A stretch of 39,464 nt of DNA, from NCBI GenBank assembly GCA_002394305.1, contig DGTM01000037.1:17551-57014 (forward strand), read 5' to 3'. Positions 14,779 through 23,835 of the stretch are shown here, piece by piece; the stretch's first letter is position 1; each line of letters starts with the position of its first letter. A program made the translations under genes and the position numbers. The notes under the pieces were generated by a model. That model did no database searches, was not told where the DNA came from, and was given only the letters and a program-made list of their open reading frames with translations. This DNA is from Prevotellaceae bacterium UBA4336 (GTDB lineage: Bacteria; Bacteroidota; Bacteroidia; Bacteroidales; Bacteroidaceae).

Positions 14779-15594
14779 TCAGTCACCAACTACAATGTCC
14801 TCGACGTCCGTCACCTGGTCGCCCCATCCCTTCATGATGACGGCGGGGCTGTGCGTCGTCATGATGATCTGCACGTTCGGGTTGAGGTCCAGCAGCAGGT
14901 CGAGCAGCTTCTGCTGCCACTCCACGTGGAGGCTGACCTCCGGCTCGTCCATGAAGAGGACGAAGGGCTTCCTGTCCTGCACCAGCACCGTCAGCAGGAT
15001 GATGAGCATCTGTTTCTCGCCGCTCGAAAGCTTGTAGGGGGAGATGACCTCGCCGTAGGAGTCGAAGTAAATCTCGTTGCGGTCGCGGCGGATAGTCTTG
15101 CCCGTGTCGATGAAGAGGTCGTCGATGATGTCCTGGAAGTGCGCTTTCTCGCGAGCCAGCTCCTGCACCTTGGCGGCAGCCTGCGGGTCTTGGCTGGTCA
15201 GGAGCTCCACCATGCGGTTGGAGAGGTTGACCTGATAGTCGAGCCACCTGCGCTGCAGCTGGTAGATGTGCAGGTCGAGCTCGGTGTGGAGCTGTGCGTC
15301 GGTGACGTTGTTCAGGAACTCGCTGGAGAGGATGGGACGGTCGAACGAGCGGATGACGTCGAAGTCGACATTCTTAGCCTCGTGCGGGAAGAAGGTGAGG
15401 TGCACGCCGTCGTTACGGCGCGTCTCCTTGTTGATGTCCAGCAGATGCATGATGACGTGGTTCAGGATGGTGCTCTTTCCTACGCCGTTCACGCCGCTCA
15501 GGATGTTCACGCCGGGCTGCAGGTTCCAGCAGATGTGCTTGTGCCCGTTCCAGAGCGCATCTATCTCAATGCGTTCGATGTACTGTCCGTTCAT
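14779..15594 (-). CDS. ABC-type AAA ATPase (AAA_15/21-like), AriA-like
   Basis: The 271-residue protein has Walker A GVNGVGKST (residues 34-42), ABC signature LSSGEKQM (189-196), Walker B FVLFMDEPE (211-219, catalytic Glu217) and an H-loop TTHSP (His248). The middle (about 85-170) is a helical insert. This architecture occurs in the ATPases of PARIS, Septu and OLD-like systems. The protein is shorter than typical AriA, so it may be a divergent relative. It starts 6 bases after the stop of the TIR-like gene and is followed by the DUF4435 gene, so the three products probably form one complex. Confidence 0.85.
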   Translation of the reverse strand: MNGQYIERIEIDALWNGHKHICWNLQPGVNILSGVNGVGKSTILNHVIMHLLDINKETRRNDGVHLTFFPHEAKNVDFDVIRSFDRPILSSEFLNNVTDAQLHTELDLHIYQLQRRWLDYQVNLSNRMVELLTSQDPQAAAKVQELAREKAHFQDIIDDLFIDTGKTIRRDRNEIYFDSYGEVISPYKLSSGEKQMLIILLTVLVQDRKPFVLFMDEPEVSLHVEWQQKLLDLLLDLNPNVQIIMTTHSPAVIMKGWGDQVTDVEDIVVGD

Positions 15595-15600
15595 GTCTCT

Positions 15601-16128
15601 TCAGAAGATGGTTTGGGAGTTCCAGGGGTAGGATGCGGCATCCACCGAGAAGGTGCCCAAGGCACGCTCCAGTTTGTCTTGCGTCAGCGGGATGTGTGCC
15701 ATCCGGGCACTGTCGCGGCCGATGTACTTTCTTATCTTGTTGGGCAGCCGGTGCCAGTTGTCCTCTATGCTGGTGTCGCCCAGCTGGTTTTTGCCCACGT
15801 AGGCGATGATGACAGGCAGATGGTAGCGGTTCACAGCCTTGCTGATTTGCCAGTTCAGGATGGGACTCTCGACGTTTGTGACATTCGAGACGAGAACCAG
15901 CAGGTTGTCCGCCTTTGCCATCAGCTGGAGCAGGCGTGTCTTGACGGTACTGTCCACCAGATCGTCGTGTTCGGAGGAGAAGATGATCTCGTCCATATTG
16001 AGGAAGTGGAAGCGATTGGGGTTCATGCGTTGCCACGTCTTCAGCTCCTGGAACGTATGTAGGTTGCTGTTGATGTGGTCGAGGACTCCAGCGGCATCGT
16101 ATGCAACGTAAGTCTTGTTTGTGTTCAT
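15601..16128 (-). CDS. TIR/ThsB-like (DUF1863) domain protein
   Basis: From the preferred start (MNTNKTYVAYD) the protein has 175 residues; a start seven codons upstream is possible. The fold signs are strand YVAYD near the N-terminus, TVKTRLLQLMAKADNLLVLV (residues 61-80), SNVTNVESPILNWQISKAV (81-99) and PVIIAYVG. This follows the MTH538/ThsB type of TIR domain, where the helix normally reads W-E-I-x-x-A. Here it is Trp93-Gln94-Ile95, so the usual glutamate may be lost, and it may sense or bind a nucleotide rather than cleave NAD. It is the first gene of the operon with the ATPase and the DUF4435 protein. The TIR assignment is by pattern and moderately sure. Confidence 0.6.
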   Translation of the reverse strand: MNTNKTYVAYDAAGVLDHINSNLHTFQELKTWQRMNPNRFHFLNMDEIIFSSEHDDLVDSTVKTRLLQLMAKADNLLVLVSNVTNVESPILNWQISKAVNRYHLPVIIAYVGKNQLGDTSIEDNWHRLPNKIRKYIGRDSARMAHIPLTQDKLERALGTFSVDAASYPWNSQTIF

Positions 16129-16165
16129 GGTGTGTGTTTTGATGTTCAAACGCTTTCTTAAGGGA

Positions 16166-16197
16166 CAAAGTTACGATTTATTTTGCAAATAATGCAA
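16166..16197 (-). promoter_or_regulatory. Promoter of the TIR-ATPase-DUF4435 operon
   Basis: On the minus strand, TTGC (16194-16197), a 20-bp spacer and TAACTTTG (16166-16173) fit the consensus. The start codon follows about 37 bases downstream. Confidence 0.6.
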
Positions 16198-16232
16198 GAA
16201 AAGCCCCCAAGAATCATTTTTTTATTGTTTAT

Positions 16233-16264
16233 TTTGTAACTTTTTGTTTTTTTCGTAACTTTGC
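16233..16264 (+). promoter_or_regulatory. Promoter of the GDPD gene
   Basis: TTTG (16233-16236), a 19-bp spacer and TAACTTTGC (16256-16264). It diverges from the minus-strand operon promoter 60 bases away. Confidence 0.7.
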
Positions 16265-16293
16265 GGCGCTAAACGCAAAAAAACGCTTAACGG

Positions 16294-17055
16294 ATGATTA
16301 AGAAACACATACAATTGATATTTTTCGCCTTCTGCTCGCTCGCATGCATGGCGCAGCCCAAGGTGGTGGCGCACCGCGGTTATTGGCGCACGGAAGGCAG
16401 TGCCCAGAACTCCATCGCATCGTTTCGTGCAGCCGCTGCAATAGGATGCTGGGGCAGCGAGTTCGATGTGTGGGTGACGGCCGACGGCGTGCCTGTCGTC
16501 TTCCACGATGCGACGCTGGACGGCATACGCATCGAGGACACAACCTATGCCGTGCTCATGAACCGGAGGCTGAAGAACGGCGAGTTCATCCCCACGTTGC
16601 AGCAGTATCTCTCCGAGGCTGCGCGCTGGCCGGACTGCAGGCTGGTGCTGGAGGTCAAGTCCCATCGCGATGCGAAGCGCGATGCACGGATTTCGGAACT
16701 TTCCGTCGAGCTGGTCAAGATGCTGGGCCTCGAGGGGCGAACCGACTATATTTCCTTCAGCAAGAACGCTTGCGCGAAGATACACCAACTGGTGCCTGAC
16801 GCCCACGTCGCCTATCTGTCGGGCGACCTGACGCCTGCCGAGGTGAAGGAAAGGGGCTGGACAGGCATCGACTACAGCGTGGATGCCTTTGGCAAGCATC
16901 CCGAGTGGCCCGAGGAAGCCAAGAAGCTCGGCTTGGAGGTCAACGTGTGGACGGTGGACGGAGAGGAAGGCCTCAAGCGCTTTGCACAAATGCCCGGCAT
17001 AGACATCATAACGACTAATGACCCCGACTTACTTATTAATATTATAAACAAATGA
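16294..17055 (+). CDS. Exported glycerophosphodiester phosphodiesterase
   Basis: The 253-residue protein has a signal peptide (LIFFAFCSLACMAQ) and a GDPD TIM barrel. HRGYW (His27, Arg28), EFDVW (Glu56, Asp58) and VVFHDATLD (His71) are the catalytic and metal-binding residues, and the C-terminal VNVWTVDGEE and TTNDPD complete the barrel. It hydrolyses glycerophosphodiesters to glycerol-3-phosphate and an alcohol, most likely in the periplasm to recycle phospholipid headgroups. It may be co-transcribed with the AraC-type gene 43 bases downstream. Confidence 0.92.
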   Translation: MIKKHIQLIFFAFCSLACMAQPKVVAHRGYWRTEGSAQNSIASFRAAAAIGCWGSEFDVWVTADGVPVVFHDATLDGIRIEDTTYAVLMNRRLKNGEFIPTLQQYLSEAARWPDCRLVLEVKSHRDAKRDARISELSVELVKMLGLEGRTDYISFSKNACAKIHQLVPDAHVAYLSGDLTPAEVKERGWTGIDYSVDAFGKHPEWPEEAKKLGLEVNVWTVDGEEGLKRFAQMPGIDIITTNDPDLLINIINK

Positions 17056-17098
17056 CTCCCTGGAACCCGATTCCGGGAACAACAAGAACACTATCGAC

Positions 17099-17551
17099 AT
17101 GAACAAGCAGAACAAACCAAGGAAGAAAGCTGCGAAGGAGAAAAAGCCTCGCAAGGTATCCTACCGTAGCTGGGTGAGCCCGGAATTCGTGGAGGAAGTC
17201 AGCAAGCAGGTCATCATCAAGCTCATGGTTGAGCAGAAGTACCGCGACCCGAATTACTCTGCAAAGCGCCTGGCCGAGGAGCTGGGTGTCAACCCGCGCC
17301 AGATCAGTGCCGTCGTAGGAATGCGTTTCCAGCAGAACTACTCGAAGCTGGTCAGCGACATGCGTGTCCATGAGGCAATGTACATGCTCACGGACAGCCA
17401 TTTCGACGATATGACGATGGAGGACATCGCCATCAATGTGGGGTTCACCACACGCCAAAGCTTCTATGCCGACTTCAACCGTGTCAGCGGAATGACTCCG
17501 CGTGAGTACCGCATTGCGCATCGGATGGATTTTGCCGAGGCTGAGGAATAG
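17099..17551 (+). CDS. Stand-alone AraC-type DNA-binding protein
   Basis: The 150-residue protein has a very basic N-terminus (Lys/Arg-rich first 20 residues) and then a complete AraC HTH pair: AKRLAEELGVNPRQISAVVG (first helix-turn-helix) and MEDIAINVGFTTRQSFYADF with GMTPREYR (second). There is no sugar-binding or receiver domain, so the signal is unknown. Two bases separate it from the following peptidase gene, which indicates translational coupling. Confidence 0.88.
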   Translation: MNKQNKPRKKAAKEKKPRKVSYRSWVSPEFVEEVSKQVIIKLMVEQKYRDPNYSAKRLAEELGVNPRQISAVVGMRFQQNYSKLVSDMRVHEAMYMLTDSHFDDMTMEDIAINVGFTTRQSFYADFNRVSGMTPREYRIAHRMDFAEAEE

Positions 17552-17553
17552 GT

Positions 17554-19527
17554 ATGACCCAAGTTTCCCTTTCCTCTGTGCTGCAGGAGCGTTTTGCCGA
17601 CCTGCAGCTGCTTCGCTACGGGGTGCCCGGCTTTGAGCGCCTGCCCCTCAGACAGAAGCTTTTGATATTCTATTTGGCCGAGGCTGCTCTGTGGGGGCGC
17701 GACATTCTGTGGCAACAGAACTGTCCCTGCGGGCTCCTGCTTCGGCGGACGTTGGAGGCAGTCTATGTGAACTACGACGGCCCGAAGGACTGTGCCGACT
17801 GGCAGGCCTTTTCGGTCTACATGAAGCGCGTCTGGTTCTCCAGCGGCATTCACCATCACTATAGTTGTCTGAAGTTCGTGCCGGAGTTCAGCCGCACGTT
17901 CTTTCTTGGCGAAGTGGAGAAGCTCGATGCCTCCCTGCTTCCGCTCCGTGCGGACGAGACGCCGGTGCAGCTGGCCGAGCGGCTGGCCGACATCATCTTC
18001 CGTCCCGAGGTGATGCCGCGGCGCGTGAATACAGCCGACGGTGCGGACCTCTTGCTCACCTCCTCGTGCAACTATTACGCCGAAGGCATCACGCAGGCCG
18101 AGGCCGAAGCCTTCTATGCCGGGCTGAAGCAAAAGTCCGACCCTTGCCGTCCGCCCATGCTGGGCATGAACAGCCGACTGGAACGGGCTGCCGACGGCAC
18201 GCTCTGCGAGAACGTGTGGCGCAGCGGCGGACTCTACGGCGAGGCCATCGACCGCATCTGCGATGCCCTCCTTCAGGCCAGACCCTACGCCGAGAACGAG
18301 CGGCAGCAAGCCGTCATCGACACGCTCGTCTCGTTCTATCGCAGCGGCGACCTGCGGACTTTCGACGAATACTGTATCCTCTGGGTGCAGGAGACGGAGG
18401 GCGAGGTGGACTTCACGAACGGCTTCATCGAGGTCTATGGCGACCCGCTCGGGCTGAAAGCCAGCTGGGAGGGCTACGTCAACATCGTCGACCGCGAGGC
18501 CACCCGACGTGCCAAGGCGCTGAGCGACAACGCCCAATGGTTCGAGGACCACTCGCCCGTCGACCCCCGGTTCCGCAAGAAGGAGTGCCGTGGTGTGAGC
18601 GCCAAGGTAATCAGCGCCGCGATGCTGGGCGGCGACCTCTATCCCGCCAGCGCCATCGGCATCAATCTGCCCAACAGCAACTGGATTAGGGCAGAGCACG
18701 GAAGCAAGAGCGTGACGATAGCCAACCTGACGCGTGCCTACAACGAGGCTGCCCGGGGGAGCGGCATGCGGCAGGAGTTCGTCATCGACGAGGCAACGTG
18801 CCGCCTGCTCGACACCTACGGCGACCTGTGCGACGACCTGCACACCGACCTGCACGAATGCCTGGGGCATGGCAGCGGACAGCTCTTGCCGGGCGTGGAT
18901 GCCGATGCCCTTCGTGCCTATGGCAGCACGATAGAGGAGGCGCGTGCCGACCTCTTCGGTCTCTACTACATCGCCGATCCGAAGCTCGTCGAGCTGGGCC
19001 TGCTGCCCGACGGCGAAGCCTACAAATCGCAATACTACAGCTACTTGCTCAACGGACTGCTGACGCAGATGGTCCGCATCGAGGAGGGTTGCCAGATAGA
19101 GGAGGCGCACATGCGCAACCGAGCACTCATCTCACGATGGACGCTCGCCCGTTACCCCGAGGCAGTCGGCATCGTGGAGAGGGACGGCAAGCACTTCGTT
19201 GCCGTGTACGACTATGCCCGGCTGCGGCAGGCATTCGGCGAGCTGCTGGCCGAGGTGCAGCGCATCAAGAGCGAGGGCGACTACGAGGCAGCCCGGCAGC
19301 TCGTGGAACAGTACGGCGTCAAGCTCGACGCCCGGCTACACAGCGAGATACGACAACGCTACCGCAAGCTCGACATCGCCCCCTACAAAGGGTTCATTAA
19401 TCCGCGCTACACCCTGGTTCACGACGCCGCGGGCAACATTACGGACGTCAGCATCACCTACGACGAGGCTTACGACGAGCAGATGCTCCGCTACAGCCGG
19501 CAGTATAACGGACTGAAGGAATTCTGA
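17554..19527 (+). CDS. Dipeptidyl peptidase III-like zinc peptidase (family M49)
   Basis: The 657-residue protein carries HECLGH (near residue 435), the M49 HExxGH zinc motif, followed about 25 residues later by EEARAD with the third zinc ligand. The family removes dipeptides from the N-terminus of short peptides. No signal peptide is visible, so a cytoplasmic role in peptide turnover is likely. Bacteroidota M49 proteins have this length. It follows the AraC-type gene directly and is probably in its operon. Confidence 0.88.
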   Translation: MTQVSLSSVLQERFADLQLLRYGVPGFERLPLRQKLLIFYLAEAALWGRDILWQQNCPCGLLLRRTLEAVYVNYDGPKDCADWQAFSVYMKRVWFSSGIHHHYSCLKFVPEFSRTFFLGEVEKLDASLLPLRADETPVQLAERLADIIFRPEVMPRRVNTADGADLLLTSSCNYYAEGITQAEAEAFYAGLKQKSDPCRPPMLGMNSRLERAADGTLCENVWRSGGLYGEAIDRICDALLQARPYAENERQQAVIDTLVSFYRSGDLRTFDEYCILWVQETEGEVDFTNGFIEVYGDPLGLKASWEGYVNIVDREATRRAKALSDNAQWFEDHSPVDPRFRKKECRGVSAKVISAAMLGGDLYPASAIGINLPNSNWIRAEHGSKSVTIANLTRAYNEAARGSGMRQEFVIDEATCRLLDTYGDLCDDLHTDLHECLGHGSGQLLPGVDADALRAYGSTIEEARADLFGLYYIADPKLVELGLLPDGEAYKSQYYSYLLNGLLTQMVRIEEGCQIEEAHMRNRALISRWTLARYPEAVGIVERDGKHFVAVYDYARLRQAFGELLAEVQRIKSEGDYEAARQLVEQYGVKLDARLHSEIRQRYRKLDIAPYKGFINPRYTLVHDAAGNITDVSITYDEAYDEQMLRYSRQYNGLKEF

Positions 19528-19590
19528 ACGAAGGACAAGAACAAAGGTCGCCGTGAATAAGTACACGAGGTAAAAGTCATAGCGACGCGT

Positions 19591-19670
19591 GCTTATTTCA
19601 GAAGAGCCTAACGCTTATTTCGGAAGAGCCTAACGCTTATTTCGGAAGAGCCTAACGCTTATTTCGGAAG
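19591..19670 (+). repeat. 22-bp tandem repeat, 3.6 copies
   Basis: The unit GCTTATTTCGGAAGAGCCTAAC occurs at 19591, 19613 and 19635 with a partial fourth at 19657-19670. Only the first copy has a change (TTTCA). It ends 38 bases before the DNA alkylation repair gene and has no spacer diversity. Confidence 0.9.
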
Positions 19671-19708
19671 CGCACGGAGGTTTTAGAACAACGAAACGCC
19701 AAACGTCA

Positions 19709-20248
19709 ATGATCAACGAGATAAAAAAGGAACTACGCGCCAGCATGAACGGCATCCTCTCCGCCCGGATGAGGGAAGCCGGCATGCCCTTCCATCTCAT
19801 CTTCGGCACCGAGCTGCCCCGACTGCGCAGCATTGCCGACGAGTTTCCCCGCGATGCCGCCCTCGCCCGGCAACTCTGGCAGCAGAACATCCGCGAGACC
19901 CGCCTGCTTGCCATCATGCTCATGCCTGCGGAAGACTTCTCCGCCGAAGCCGCCAACAGCTGGGCCGACACTCTGAAGACCGCCGAGGAAGCACAGGTGA
20001 TGGCTATGGTGCTCATGCCCCAGGTGCACGGTGCAAAGGCGCTCTGCCTCTCCTGGCTTGCAGAGGGAAAGCCCCTGCCAGCCACTTGTGCCTGCCTCTC
20101 TCTGCGCCACCTGCTCCTGCGCGGAGCGGAACTGACGGCCGAGGAGGAATCAGCCCTCGCCGAATGTCTGGCAAAGCTGCAGCCTTCCGCCAATCTTCAC
20201 CTCCGGAAAGCCATCCAGACACTCAAAGATGCACTCAACAGAAAATAA
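19709..20248 (+). CDS. DNA alkylation repair protein-like (AlkD-type HEAT repeats)
   Basis: The 179-residue helical protein contains QLWQQNIRETRLLAIMLM, close to the conserved LW-x-x-x-x-R-E-x-R-x-x-A helix of AlkC/AlkD-type DNA alkylation repair proteins, and further HEAT-like helices (AQVMAMVLMPQ, CLSLRHLLLRG). AlkD-type enzymes remove positively charged alkylated purines. This protein is shorter than AlkD (about 230 residues), so catalysis is not assured. It sits between the 22-bp tandem repeat and the Fur-type regulator. Confidence 0.75.
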   Translation: MINEIKKELRASMNGILSARMREAGMPFHLIFGTELPRLRSIADEFPRDAALARQLWQQNIRETRLLAIMLMPAEDFSAEAANSWADTLKTAEEAQVMAMVLMPQVHGAKALCLSWLAEGKPLPATCACLSLRHLLLRGAELTAEEESALAECLAKLQPSANLHLRKAIQTLKDALNRK

Positions 20249-20284
20249 TTCTGTATTCTTCTCGCTTCATTCTCCTTTTTTTTG

Positions 20285-20293
20285 TACCTTTGC
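20285..20293 (+). promoter_or_regulatory. Promoter -7 element of the Fur-type gene
   Basis: TACCTTTGC lies only 10 bases before the start codon, so the mRNA leader must be very short. Confidence 0.55.
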
Positions 20294-20302
20294 ACTTTGG
20301 TT

Positions 20303-20803
20303 ATGAACAACAAGCAAGAGCCCGTACTGCCTGCCCGTGAGCGACTGACGCGCTACATGGAGCAGAGAGTCATGCGCAAGACCCCCGAGCGCTACGAAGT
20401 GCTGCGCGTAGTGGAGATGGCCGACGGCATCTTCACCATCGACGAGCTTGCCGGACTCATGCGCGAGCACGCCAAGTTCCAGGTGAGCCGCGCCACGCTC
20501 TTCAACACGATGGAGATGCTCTCCGATGCAGGCATCGTCATCAAGCACATGCTGGCCACAGCCGCACACTACGAACTGCGCGTCGACGCCAATCCCAAGG
20601 CATACACCATCTGCCGTCAGTGCGGCACCATCACCCGCGTCTCGGTGGGTACGGCCAAGCTCGCCTTGCAGAACCTGCGCGTCCGCTACTTCGGCCGCGA
20701 GGACACCATTGTCTACATCCACGGACTCTGTCGCAAGTGCCAGGCAAGAAAGAGCCATCAAATCAAGAAACAACAGAAAACAAGAAAACAGGAGAAGTCA
20801 TAG
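20303..20803 (+). CDS. Fur-family transcriptional regulator
   Basis: The 166-residue protein (start ATG 20303; an upstream TTG would lie over the promoter) has the Fur winged helix: TPERYEVLRVVEMADGIFTIDEL, VSRATLFNTMEMLSDAGIV, and a dimerisation domain with two Cys-x2-Cys pairs (CRQCG and CRKCQ), the structural zinc site. The tail is Lys/Gln-rich. Fur, Zur or PerR type cannot be told apart from this. Only three bases separate it from purA, so the two are probably co-transcribed. Confidence 0.9.
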   Translation: MNNKQEPVLPARERLTRYMEQRVMRKTPERYEVLRVVEMADGIFTIDELAGLMREHAKFQVSRATLFNTMEMLSDAGIVIKHMLATAAHYELRVDANPKAYTICRQCGTITRVSVGTAKLALQNLRVRYFGREDTIVYIHGLCRKCQARKSHQIKKQQKTRKQEKS

Positions 20804-20806
20804 AAT

Positions 20807-22075
<1,269 letters not shown>

Positions 22076-22080
22076 TGCTC

Positions 22081-22160
22081 CGGACAACGGACAACGGACA
22101 ACAGACAACGGACAACAGACAACGGACAATGGACAATGGACAACGGACAACAGACAACGG
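22081..22160 (+). repeat. Left heptamer array of the four-helix-bundle element
   Basis: About eleven tandem 7-mers of the form CGGACAA, CAGACAA or TGGACAA. The array is complementary to the array at 22550-22615 on the other side of the gene. Confidence 0.9.
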
Positions 22161-22164
22161 AGAT

Positions 22165-22524
22165 ATGGCGGGAAGGAATGTCGAAAACATGAGGATATGG
22201 CAGGAGGCGAGGGCCTTTACAAATGATATTTACAAGATGATGTCTTCCTGTCGGGATTATGGATTTCGAGACCAGATACAACGTGCTTCAGTTTCCATTA
22301 TGAACAATATCGCGGAAGGGTTCGAGTCTGGTTCTGATGCCAAATTTATAAGCTTTCTCAATATTGCAAAGGGAAGTTGTTCTGAAGTGAAAAGCATGTT
22401 GTATTTATGTGAGGATCTTAATTATTGTACAAATAAGGAACGGGAAACACTCGTTACAAGACTTCATGCTATTTCCGGAGGAATATTCAATTTGATACTA
22501 TTCTTAAAAAACAAAAAAGAGTAA
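22165..22524 (+). CDS. Four-helix-bundle protein (S23/IVP family)
   Basis: The 119-residue protein is typical of the 23S rRNA intervening-sequence protein family: VENMRIWQEARAFTNDIYKMM, FRDQIQRASVSIMNNIAEGFE, FLNIAKGSCSEVKSMLYLC and a C-terminal helix ending in KKE. The family forms a pentameric helical barrel that binds nucleic acid. The DGR accessory protein Avd has the same fold. The gene is AT-rich while purA is GC-rich. It begins four bases after the left heptamer array and ends 26 bases before the right one, so gene and arrays look like one mobile unit. Whether it serves the decayed DGR 12 kb away is unknown. Confidence 0.9.
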   Translation: MAGRNVENMRIWQEARAFTNDIYKMMSSCRDYGFRDQIQRASVSIMNNIAEGFESGSDAKFISFLNIAKGSCSEVKSMLYLCEDLNYCTNKERETLVTRLHAISGGIFNLILFLKNKKE

Positions 22525-22543
22525 CATAACAATACACCATCGT

Positions 22544-23431
22544 ATGTCATCCGTTGTCCGTTGTCCATTGTCCATTGTCTTTTTTCTATTGTCCGTTGTC
22601 TGTTGTCCGTTGTCTATTTACGCCCAGACGTACGAGCTGAACGTCCGCGCCATCATCGATGCCCTGGCAACCGACTCGTTGCAGAAGGCCGAGGACCTGA
22701 TACAGCAGACCCTCAAGCTCGACCCGGGAAGGGAGTCGAATGTCGTCCTTTATCGTTACCTGGGCGAGATACATCAGCGCAAGGGAAAGGACGACCGCGC
22801 ACTGGAGGCCTACACCTCGGGCATCGCGCTTCTCCGACATTCCTCGCTCGACGACGACAAGAAGTCCTCGCTCGGAGCGCTCTACCTCAGCAGGGCTTCG
22901 CTCTATCTGCAGCGTGGCGACGATGCACACGCCCTGGCTGACTACAACGAGGCGCTCACTCTTTCGCCCAATCAGGAGGAGGCGCTCTTCTTCCGCGCCT
23001 ATGTCTTCGCCCGCCAGCGACGCAACAGAGAGGCTCGCGCCGACTACGAAAGGCTGTTGGAAATCAATCCGATGCACGAGGATGCGCGTTTGGGACTGGC
23101 TATCCTCAACAGCAATGACAACCGCCCCCGCGAGGCGATGGAGCAGCTGAACTCCCTCATCCTGTACTTCCCCACGCATGCCCGCCACTATCTGGCAAGG
23201 TGCGGTCTGTACGAGAAACGCAAGGAATACGAACGCGCCATGCAGGATGTGAAGAAAGCCATCGAGCTGGAGCCCGAGAACCCCGACTGCTACATCACCC
23301 GCGCCTCGCTCTATCTGGCCATGAAGAAGAGGGACCTCGCCCGCCAGGACTGCCGTACGGCCATCCGCCTGGGCGCTACACAAGAACAGGTTGCCCCCTT
23401 CCTGATCGATACTAAAAAGCGCAGGCCGTGA
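22544..23431 (+). CDS. Exported TPR protein with a repeat-encoded signal peptide
   Basis: The 295-residue protein has a hydrophobic N-terminus (SSVVRCPLSIVFFLLSVV) ending IYAQ, a typical Bacteroidota cleavage site, followed by at least five TPR units from about residue 45 (VLYRYLGEIHQRKGKDDRALEAY, LYLSRASLYLQRGDDAHALADY, ALFFRAYVFARQ). Its first 25 or so codons lie in the right heptamer array of the preceding element, so the signal peptide is built from repeat DNA. No upstream ATG gives another N-terminus. Its role is probably protein-protein interaction in the periplasm or envelope. A partner is not evident. Confidence 0.85.
   Translation: MSSVVRCPLSIVFFLLSVVCCPLSIYAQTYELNVRAIIDALATDSLQKAEDLIQQTLKLDPGRESNVVLYRYLGEIHQRKGKDDRALEAYTSGIALLRHSSLDDDKKSSLGALYLSRASLYLQRGDDAHALADYNEALTLSPNQEEALFFRAYVFARQRRNREARADYERLLEINPMHEDARLGLAILNSNDNRPREAMEQLNSLILYFPTHARHYLARCGLYEKRKEYERAMQDVKKAIELEPENPDCYITRASLYLAMKKRDLARQDCRTAIRLGATQEQVAPFLIDTKKRRP
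22550..22615 (+). repeat. Right heptamer array of the four-helix-bundle element
   Basis: Units of TTGTCCG, TTGTCCA and TTGTCTG form the reverse complement of the left array. In the mRNA the two arrays could pair over more than 50 bases with the four-helix-bundle gene in the loop. The start codon of the TPR gene lies just before it and the array is translated. Confidence 0.9.
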
Positions 23432-23486
23432 TGATTCCGATGGCAGTGTTTCACTTTTCTCCCTTCACTTTTCATTTCAGAACGCC

Positions 23487-23816
23487 ATGACCCGCAAACA
23501 GCTCCGGCAAGCGCTCGACATCATCACGCCCCTCCTGGACGAGGCCGATGCGGACTGGAAGGTCTTCGGGTCGGCTGCGGCGTGGCTCGACGGCCGTTCT
23601 ACGCGCAAGCCACACGACCTGGATGTGATGCTTTCGCTCGACGGAGCCATTCGCGCGGAGCAGCTTCTGGCCCCCTATCGCGTGGAGCGGCAGGTGGCAG
23701 AGAGCGGCAAATACAGAAGCCGCCGCTCGTTCTATCTCGTTAATGGCGTTGAGATAGACCTAAGCGGCGGTTTGGAAGAGCTTGTCGACGGACATTGGGT
23801 GCCCGTGAAGCTTTAG
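23487..23816 (+). CDS. Small nucleotidyltransferase-fold protein
   Basis: The 109-residue protein has WKVFGSAAAWLDGRSTRKPHDLDVML (shown in part by FGSAAAWL and HDLDVML), matching the G-S and D-x-D metal-binding pattern of polymerase-beta-like nucleotidyltransferases, and a later VEIDLSGG that could supply the third acid. No HEPN or antitoxin partner gene follows. It is therefore a stand-alone minimal nucleotidyltransferase-like protein of unknown target. Confidence 0.6.
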   Translation: MTRKQLRQALDIITPLLDEADADWKVFGSAAAWLDGRSTRKPHDLDVMLSLDGAIRAEQLLAPYRVERQVAESGKYRSRRSFYLVNGVEIDLSGGLEELVDGHWVPVKL

Positions 23817-23835
23817 TTGTCCTGCCCTTCGGAGC

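Noticed and set aside
19591..19670. CRISPR array
   Set aside because: The copies are contiguous and identical with no unique spacers, and there are no cas genes.
22165..22524. Four-helix-bundle protein as the Avd of the DGR at 9-10 kb
   Set aside because: The fold fits, but the gene is 12 kb away and enclosed in its own repeat element; without an RT or template nearby the link cannot be supported.
22081..22615. CRISPR-like array
   Set aside because: The units are 7 bp in direct tandem without spacers and occur as inverted arrays around a gene.
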